Position numbers and translations under genes: made by a program
The notes under the pieces: generated by a model
The model's input: only the letters and a program-made list of their open reading frames with translations
Told to the model about the DNA's origin: nothing
Databases searched by the model: none
NCBI GenBank assembly: GCA_911728455.2
Contig: OU452234.1
Location: 10,991,031-11,055,030 of the forward strand
Length of the DNA: 64,000 bases
Direction: 5' to 3'
DNA from: Marthasterias glacialis
Taxonomy: Eukaryota; Echinodermata; Asteroidea; Forcipulatida; Asteriidae
In this document: piece after piece, positions 24,401-34,677 of the stretch
How positions within the stretch are numbered: the first letter of the stretch is position 1
How the letters are laid out: every line of letters starts with the position of its first letter

Positions 24401-27400
24401 TGATTAGCCTCCCAAATTATTATTACTCTTTGATCAAGAAGTTCACATCCCACTTGAGCTGGTTTGTCATCCCTTTGTCTTCTACCCCCAATGACAGGTA
24501 CACTGCAGCCTGCTCCAAGCTTCTCGTCCAGTACAAGGCAGCCTTCAAACAGATACAGAGTGATCAGATCCGTACCGTTGAAGACTTCATGAAGAAATAC
24601 AGGGTAAGGCCCTGTCAGTCAAACCCTTGGGGAATATTACCAGGGAACCATTCCACATTCATCAACAAAAATCCAGCACTTTTAACGATACTCACTGCTC
24701 AGCCAGAGACTTTTCACAAATAGGCATTTTTATTTTAACATTTTCCATGAGTCTGTCATGACCTACTCAGGGCTTGAAATTTACACTGGACAACAGGCCT
24801 AGGGCCAGTGATTTTAGCCTTGTACCAGTAAACTCTGGACCGAACAAGTCCAGTGGTCTTGTGTTCAACAATTGACTAATAAGTACCTCACTCTCTGTTT
24901 AATTTAAATCTTTAATGATAGGCTAATATTTAAAAAAAATGATGTTCAGATATTTAATGATAGGCTAATATTTAAAAAAAATGATGTTCAGATATTGACT
25001 TTGATACTGGTAAATACCTTTCAATTGTGTTGAGTAGGGAAGCATACATGTACTTAATATCATATGAAATAAATCTTTTCTAAGAGCTGTTCAAATAAAA
25101 ACAGTTTATGCTAAACTGTGTGAAAAGATCTTTCCCAAGAGATTCTGGTCTTGGAAAAACATATTTTGGTCGAGTAACATTTTTTAGCTACAGGCCCTGT
25201 CGTCTTATGGATTCTTTCCCTAGCCCTGCTACCAGGGAAGGAGGAATACAGAAACGAAACATAATTGATGTTTCCGTTTGAAAATTATTACACTTTTGCT
25301 CCTTCTTCGTTAGATGGATTGCCCCGCAGCGATGGAAAGGATAAAAGAAGACCGGCCAATCACAATCAAGGGAGATGACGGTAACACGAGTGAGTGTATA
25401 GCACAAGTAGTATCAGTAAGTATTAAGGAATGCTATTAAATATCAATCAATCAAGTCCAGGCCGTTTGGCAGCTCGAGCCTACCGAGTGATCTTGGTCTA
25501 GATCGTGGGTTGTGCACGTTAACAAATCCAGAACACTTATCGAGAAGGAGTTGGTTCAGATAGCAAGCACCCTTATCTACAGGTTTCCTCAGGCTTCCGA
25601 GCTACAGTGATTAAGTTCGCTTTTGAGGCATCCTTGGTTTCATTACCAGAAATTAATAAGAATCAAAAGAAAAATCAACAGTGATGGGCGGAGACTTCAA
25701 ATGCTATGTCTTTTTATTATTATTATTAGTTTATTCACCAATAAAACAGTACAGAGCAAAATACAGGACAATATACCCCGAGATGGGCAAGGGACAGCAA
25801 AAGCAAATACATACTATGATCCGTAGACCTGCTGCCCCACATCTGGGGGTACACAATGATCTAAATAAAGATATACATCTGATAAATTAATAAATACAGA
25901 ATCATGTATACATAAATAACAAATATCAAATGAATATAAAATAAATACAAAATATTAAAAAAGAAAAAAACCCACAAAAAAAACCCCCAAAAAACCCTTG
26001 ACAGTAACTCATCCTTGACGATGATATCATTTCCCGTTTAAAATGAGTAAAAGATCCTGAATTGATGAATTTGTGTTTCTCCAGCTCTTCATCACCGTTA
26101 TGGATAAGCTGAGGTTAGACATGAAAGCAGTTGATGAGATTGAGCCAGAGCTGAGAGAGCTGAGCGAGACGATGAACAAGATGAGCTTATTGGCAGAAGA
26201 CTTTGAAGGCAAGGAGAAGGTCAACTCTTGGTGAGTAACATTCTTTCACTGATTTTGTATTTCTCCTAAAACTTAGATTGCGTTTTTTGTGTGCGGTGAA
26301 ATAAAATATGTAGTTTACCCTCATAGTCATAGTCACTGTTAATTTACCAGTGAGTCGACCAATCCCTTTGAAGTTATATAACTCATATGTACATGTACAC
26401 ACAGATCACTGTCATTTGATTGGTGGAACTTACATCATGTGACATTCACAATTACTCTAATCTGCATTGGCGATCAAAAAGTCCTATTTGCCCTTGATAT
26501 CATACTGCAGAGTGGCATAGTTTATCTATCATTCAGAACTACAGTGGATGATATTGAATGGTCAGACAGTAGGAGGGTTGACTGAGTACTGTGTACATTC
26601 CACATGATATAGAGTGGGATGGCAAAGTTTATCCATTCAAAACCACTGTAGATGATGGCTGGTGGCCTGCATAGTTTATCTATCATTCAAAACTACAGTG
26701 GATGTCATTAAATGGTCGGACAGTAGGAGGGTTGACTGAGCACTGTGTACATTCCACATGATATAGAGTGGGATGGCAAAGTTTATCCATTCAAAACCAC
26801 TGTAGATGGTGGCTGGTGGCCTGCATAGTTTGTCTATCATTCAAAACTACAGTGGATGATATTAATTGGTCGGACAGTAGGAGGGTTGACTGAGCACTGT
26901 GTACATTCCACGTGTGGGATGGCAAAGTGTATCCATTCAAAACCACTGTAGATGGTGGATGGTGGCTGGTTTATCTATCATTCAAAACTACAGTGGGTGA
27001 TATTGAATGGTCGGACAGTAGGAGGGTTGAATGTGTACTTGGTATCATTTTGCAGAGTGGCATAGTTTATCTATCATTCAAAACTACAGTGGGTGATATT
27101 GAATGGTCGGACAGTAGGAGGGTTGAATGTGTACTTGGTATCATTTTGCAGAGTGGCATAGTTTATCTATCATTCAAAACCACAGTGGATGATATTGAAT
27201 GGTCGGACAGTAGGAGGGTTGAATGTGTACTTGGTATCATTTTGCAGAGTGGCATAATTTATCTATCATTCAAAACTACAGTTGGGTGATATTGAATGGT
27301 CGGACAGTAGGAGGGTTGACTGAGTACTTGGTATCATTTTGCAGAGTGGCATAGTTTATCTATCATTCAAAACTACAGTGGATGATGTTGAACGGTCGGA

Positions 27401-30400
27401 CAGTAGGAGGGTTGACTGAGTACTTGGTATCATTTTGCAGAGTGGCATAATTTATCTATCATTCAAAACCACAGTGGATGATATTGAATTGTCGGACAGT
27501 AGGAGGGTTGACAGAGTACTTGGTATCAATTTGCAGAGTGGCATAGTTTATCTATCATTCAAAACCACAGTGGATGATATTGAATGGTAAGACAGTAGGA
27601 GGGTTGAATGTGTACTATGTAGTATGCATTCTACACTTGATATCATTTTGCAGAGTGGCATAATTTATCTATCATTCAAAACCACAGTGGATGATATTGA
27701 ATGGTCGGACAGTAGGAGGGTTGACTGAGTACTTGATATCATTTTGCAGAGTGGCATAGTTTATCTATCATTCAAAACTACAGTGGGTGATATTGAATGG
27801 TCGGACAGTAGGAGGGTTGACTGAGTACTTGATATCATTTTGCAGAGTGGCATAGTTTATCTATCATTTAAAACTACAGTGGATGATGTTGAACGGTCGG
27901 ACAGTAGGAGGGTTGACTGAGTACTTGATATCATTTTGCAGAGTGGCATAGTTTATCTATCATTCAAAACTACAGTGGGTGATATTGAATGGTCGGACAG
28001 TAGGAGGGTTGACTGAGTACTTGATATCATTTTGCAGAGTGGCATAGTTTATCTATCATTCAAAACTACAGTGGGTGATATTGAATGGTCGGACAGTAGG
28101 AGGGTTGAATGTGTACTTGGTATCATTTTGCAGAATGGCATAGTTTATCTATCATTCAAAACCACAGTGGATGATATTGAATGGTCAGTGTTAAGCCTGG
28201 ACTGGAGTAGGATTATTTGTAGGAGTTATTTTGTCTTCCTGAACCATGGGGTGTCCATCCGAATTCCAGTTAAATTCAATTCACATTTGAAATAAATACT
28301 ATGCTACATTGAATGTCTTTATTATATTTGGCAAGGTAAATAACCCAAAAGCCAGAACCATGTAGGAATATGTGTGAAGATTGAAATAAATGTAATATTG
28401 GTTTGAGTTGCTTTATTTTGCAAGGTGACTTGCATTGAAATTAGTATCATTTAGAAATTTACTCCCTTTTTCTATCATTTTCGTTTTCGTACCGATGCTC
28501 TACCAGCTGAGCTATCCAGCCCTAATGCTGGCGGTCTCCCTATTTTGTCAATATCTTCGTTCGTGGGATGCCAGTCAGTTTTAATTATCGTCGGAAACGT
28601 TTTAAGATAAAAACATGAATCAAGTCATGTTTTGTTGTTGTTGACAATCATGGATGGTAGCCATTAGCCCTCCAAAGATACAGTTTAAAATCCTGACACT
28701 TGTTTTTAGAGTCTCTTCACAACGAGGCTCCGCAATGCCTCACTGAGTTACTCCATATCCACCAATCTGCCTACAATCTCCGCTGATCCTGCCGGACTAC
28801 CTTTGATTTTCCAATGACAAAATAAGAAGGCTGGAGACTTCATTTTCATGTACTGCTCCTAAACTCTGGAAACTCAATACCTTGTGCATTGGCCAATGTG
28901 ATTTGTACTTTTGGGTTAAAAAAAAACATTGTAAAACTCACTTTTTCATTTAATTCTGTTTTTTTTCCCGTTGTTTTTCATTTGTTTTTCTTGTAAGCGC
29001 TATGTAACCGCTGAAAAAAAGGCGCTATACTAAACGCTGCTAGTATCGTTATTATTATTATTATTGTTATTATTATTGTTATTATTATTATTATTTGTTT
29101 AACAATACCAAGGCTTCGATTTAGTCAACAGCCAAACAACATAAGTCAAAAGTGCTTCAGGCAAACCAAACCTGCTTCATAGGTAGCTAGTCGGGCTAGT
29201 CAAAAACCTGCCATTCTAGAGCAGATGTCTTACCAACTAGACTACCGAGATGACTTGAGAAAGTCTGTCAATACATTTTCAATCCTGCAACTGTTTTGAT
29301 GAGTTAGTAATTCCCTGAGCACATTTGTCACTTTGTGAAAAAAGAAAAAAAGAGACAGGTCTTGCAAAGGCCCGTGAACAAACCAATGCATATAACTGTG
29401 TATATAGTTCAGTCAGCCATTTCACGATTCACCAATAGAGGGCGCTATGTACACATCAACGAACCTGCCTAACGAGCTGCCGCATGTCAGAAAAAATTGA
29501 TAGCGCCCGCTAGCGGTGCGTCTAATAAGCTTGATGGTCATGTAACAAAAAAAAACCCAGCATAATGACATCTTGCACCAAGACTAGGGTGAGGTGAGGT
29601 CTCCACGTGGGAGAGCGGTGGCTAGACACTTCACCTCAGACTCCCACTGGCTACATTCAGTGCCATCGATTCCCATTAAGAGACTCCCCACCGCGTGGGC
29701 CAGCGTCATGTCTGTATCTTTCCGGTAATAAACGCAGATGTCATTTCAGTTTAATTTGCAATATCATTTTCTAATTACATAGGCTGGCTAGGCTGGCCAG
29801 TGAATGTACTTCGTTTTTTTTTCTTTTTTCCGCCAAGTCTGCAGTTTTTTTTTTGTTTTTTTTGGTCATTTGATATGGTTTCCTTTTTTTTCTCGGACGA
29901 AAAAAAAAAAAATTGTTACCAAAAAAGAGCATTCAAAGCATTGTGATGGGGTGGGGGGGGGGGAGAGAGTTGACACACCCGGAAAACCTGACATTCTGTA
30001 TTTTCCTGGTGTTCCACTGTACCTATAACAGTGCCCCCCCCTCCATTCCATTGGCCCAACAAACCAAAGTAGAAAATAATCTTGTGTGTGCGAACAATCA
30101 ATTGGTGGCTGCCCAGCAGCCAACTGCAACCCCCTCCATCCCCTCACCCCCCCCCCCCCCCACCCTGTCCAAGCCACAGTGACATATCTTGCAAACCTAG
30201 CACCACACACCGTGCAGCCAGACCTCAGCTGGTCCTTATTACTGGAGATGAGATTTTTCTCAAGTCCGGGCTGTGACCACTGAACCTGTTTTGTACCAGA
30301 GGTGTGTGTGAAGGATAGTTACCATACACCTGCATGTGCACTGCTTCTCCCTGATAGGTTTCTTTGATTCATATTATTACTGCACGTTTTACATCTGTAT

Positions 30401-33400
30401 ATCGATGCAATTTATAATAGAGTAGATCTGTAGGGCCATAACACACGGGGCATTTACAGCTAACCCGTTCCAGGCAATCCCCAAGATGGAAAAAAAAAAC
30501 TTCACGTTTCCACATTTTTCTTGGGAACATTAAGATAGTGTTGGTTTTGAATTTATTTGGATAAAAAAAAACAGCAAGGAACATAACAAAATACAGAAAA
30601 AAAAACACCACAAAAAAGCAAACAGGAGAATATAAAAATACTTTATGAATTAATTTGTATGAAGTATAACAAAAGGAGATAAAATTGCACAAATTGATAG
30701 CCTCAAAAGCCAGTAACTTAAAATGGCGTGGGTGGGGTGTGCATAAAACGCTTGTCTTTCACTAACGTGGCCCTGGTTTGATTCCCGGCTAGGGCCATAC
30801 CATATGTGAGTAGAGTTGTGCGTTGGTTCTCTCCTTTGCCACAAGGGTTTTTCTCCAGGCCACCTGGTTTTCCTCCCTCCGGTAAAACCAAACACTTTTG
30901 ATCTCAGGCTGGGCTCCGTGGTCATACATTGTATGGGTTGATGCGGCTGGCTGCCAAAGGCGATCGCATGTAGCCGCAACCTTCAGGTTCCCAGCTGCCA
31001 GTAAGGATAATTAGCACCCCAAATTATTGTTATTTTATTGGAGTCCTTACAGGAAAACAGCAAAAAGCAACAAACAAAATCAATAATCATAAGAAAAACA
31101 GGCAATTAGAGGGACAACCCCCCTCCCCTCCCCGCCCCCCCCCCAAAAAAAAAAAAAACTTGGCGTCCTGAGATCTGGCTTTTGTTGAAAGAATGAAAGA
31201 TGGCATTTAAGTTAAGTTTCTTAAATGGAAGCAGGCTTGTCAAACTCTTAATAATGTTACTGGGTAAATTGTTCCATTTGAGTCTTATGGCTGTAGCAGA
31301 CAAAAAAGCATTGTTGATTGAACTGGATGAAACTGGGACTTTAACAATCAGATTACTGTTCCTTATATTGTGCTGGTGATAATCAGAAACAGTGAGATAA
31401 ATATCTGTTGTACTATCAAAGTGTTCTTTGTCAGTGGTGTAGCCAACGGGGGTGGGGGCGGGGCTGGGTGTGCCCCCTAAAATTTCCAGAGCCCCCCCCC
31501 CCTAAAAAAATTAAGATACATGTAATTCACTAAAAAAAACATGGCCCCTGTGCCCCTGTGCCCCTGTGCCCCTGTGCCCCTGTGCCCCTGTGCCCCTGTG
31601 TCCCTGTGCCCCTGTGCCCCTGTGCCCCTGCCCCCCTGCCCCCCTGCCCCCCTGCCCCCTTGGTTATAAAATCCTGGCTACGCCACTGTTCCTATTGCTT
31701 GCAGTGCAGTTGGTTGCCTCCAAGTTGCCTGTAAAAACTGCCCCGTGTGACATGGCCTAGAATGCATCCAAATTGATTGATAGAAATGTTTATTTGATAA
31801 TTTGTATGAATACTGTGTGAGACACTGGTTGGTTTAGCATGCCAAGAAATGGATGACATTTCATTTGTTACTTCTCGGTTGAAAGAGTTCAGTTCCTTTC
31901 ATTCCAGACGCTTTGTGCCAGTTTCATGGCTCAGTGAACAAAAGCAGAGCAGTAGAACTACTCAAGTGCACTAGACAGGAAACACAATACATGTACATGT
32001 AAAAGGTCGCAGAGTTGTCCTTTGTCATGTTATGATTAGCAGTTTTTCGAAAGTATTATTTTGTAAGAACATGCACCTAAAACCACCCAAAAATGTGTTT
32101 TAAAATGTGAATGGACATGCAGACTTTATACTGAAAATAACTTGAGTTGAGTTAGTATTATTGTTTTATTGTCCCACAAATTTTAATAAAAACAAATTGA
32201 CAGAAAAATCTGGTAGCTTTTTTGATGGAAATTTGAGGGTAATTGTAAAAAAAACAACAACTTTAATAAATCAATTGAAATTATTTTCAGTAAAAGCAGT
32301 GGGTGGTTTTATTCAGGTGCTTAGAAAAAATTAAAACCACTGGAAAAATTGCTCACGTGATGAATGCAAAGAGATATCTATCCTTAATTGTGTTTCCTAT
32401 CATTTTTATGACATGTTCGTACTTCATCTACTTGGTTGTGTACTTCTGGCCTAGATTATTTGCGATTTTCGCATGTTCTTGCTCACATTGCTCTTTGGTG
32501 GTACGCTAACTGAATCCAAGGGACCTTCAGTAGTACGCGTAGTGTAACACCAGGTAGCAATAACACACAGTGTTTTGAGTGGATATCATTCGCTCTGTGG
32601 GCATGCCAGATGTCTCCTAAGGACCTTCAAGAAGAATACAGAAAGTTTTGCGCATAATGAAGCGTATTCATTTGAATACGTACCACCCATGTAATTGAAT
32701 GCAAAATGCGCACAATTGCTTTGCAGGGTTTTAAAGAGTCAGCATTACCTGGGTCTCAGAACTACCACAACTCGTAGAGAGTTTTTTTATTTCATGCACA
32801 CTGTACACACACTCTAAAAAAAACAAAGTGTAAAATTAACACTTAAAGAGTTCGGTCAGTGACAACACTTCGAAAGAGTTAAATGTACCATCCATTGAAG
32901 CGTGTCGTGGCCGAGCGGTTTAGTTAATCGGGCTCAAGTTCTGGTGCTAAGTCATCAGGATGTGGGTTCGAATCCCGGTCTTGACACTTGTGTCCTTGAG
33001 CAAGACACTTAACTGTAATTGCTTCAAATAGAGGAAGAGGCAGTTATGTTTGTCTCGCAACGGATTCATTTACCCCTCCCTGTTCTCAGCTGTGCTGTGA
33101 AGAGACTTGCGTTTATATCTCTCCACTGTCTTGTTTCTGCGCATTGAGGCAGGTTTTTATCCCTTCAAAAAGTAGCACACACCTCCAGTGGCCTTTGGGC
33201 CTTGTGATGGGCGAATTGCATTTAAAAAACAAAAAAACACGTACATGTACACGAGCTGCTGGTACCCTGTTTGGTGACACATCGGGGCCTGATACTCCCT
33301 GGAGGCAATGAAGGCAATTGCCTCCATTGCCTCTGGTCATTGCCTTGATGCCCTTGTAATGTTCCAATAGAAATTTACAATTTCCTCATGGGTGTGATCT

Positions 33401-34645
33401 TTATCAAGAAGAAAATGCCTTGGTACCCTTGCCCTTTCAAGAACAATGACCGATGACCGATTCGATGACCGATACGATGACCGATACGATGACCGATACG
33501 ATGACCGATACGATGACCGATATGTGGCAGAGGGAGGCCCCCCCAAAAAGTTCCCATACTCTAACACACTCTTCCCTCTCTACCCCCCACCCCTAAAACC
33601 CTCAAAAGAATTCCTTAGATTCCCAGAACACAATGAAGACACAATAGGAGTGGGGGGGGGGGAGGGGTACACCCTGCCACATATCAAGCACCAAATGTAT
33701 TAAATGGCTGATAAAGACATAGCTGGAACTGTACTCAACAGTATTCTATTAGCATACGGACAAACACACATTATTTTTAATATCACGCTTTTTTTTTTAA
33801 CAAAAAGGGGCATTTATGAATGGGAACAAAAGAGTAGTGAATCGATCTGAATTGGCCGTTTGAAGTCCTTGCAGGGTCGTTTGACTCGGTCCTTTGTCGC
33901 ACGGCCACGACCCTGTCAACGCTTTTATTCCCTTAACAAAGCAGAAACCACTTTATTTTTGATTTTCAAATGTGCCCACTGAAGTTGACAAAGTTTTCAC
34001 AGGTTGATTGCACATATTAATTATTATTAGCTTTTTTAGATAAATAGTAATAGGTGCTTTTGAACATTGGATCAAATCACCTTAACCCTAACCTACCCAA
34101 ATCCTTCAATTTCCTTTTCTCCAAATACAAGGATTTTGATGGATAATGGGGTACATGTTGTAGGCCACTGCAGCAGGGAAGGATCCAGAAGGATTTGGGT
34201 CATAGTGTGTTTCTGCTGTTGAAGGATTAAGTTGGAATTAGGCTATTAGGCTGTATTTGATGAAGAAGGATTTAGAAGGATTAGGATCATCTGCGATTTT
34301 TTGCTTTTTAATGTGATATAGTATGGGACAACTTGCTTCCAAGCAACAGTAATTAAGTTTACTTTTGTTGTTCCTGACCCGCTTAATCTGGTCTTTGTTA
34401 AATGTCTGCCTTGTCCTTTTTTTTGTGACTTGATTTTACTCCCCATGCCTGCCTGCTCAACGTCCGTTTTTGCTCATGTAGCTGCCCTCCTGATCGTGTT
34501 TTTTTTCTCATCTTTTAGTTGTTGTTTACTGTGTTATTTTGCTTGTATAATTATTGAGTCATTACGACTACTTAATTTGTTGTATTTTCGATTTTACTTT
34601 TCTGTGTTTTTTGATGTCCATGTATGTTTCTGTTGAGGTCAAATA

Positions 34646-34677
<32 letters not shown>

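Larger units (their letters stand above)
23310..24497 (+). other. vps28 intron 3
   Basis: It holds two antisense SINE A copies and one SINE C copy, preceded by an (AAT)n tract at 24049-24068. Between 23720 and 24045 I see no feature. Confidence 0.7.

Noticed and set aside
26508..28190. Regularly spaced direct repeats resembling a CRISPR array
   Set aside because: The units are contiguous with no unique spacers, inside an animal intron.
29804..30283. Several overlapping proline- or phenylalanine-rich frames
   Set aside because: They follow from homopolymer T, G and C runs; no conserved motif or splice context.
32900..32985. Apparent tRNA gene with A and B boxes
   Set aside because: The same head with the same long body recurs at 44.7 kb and elsewhere; it is the head of a SINE.
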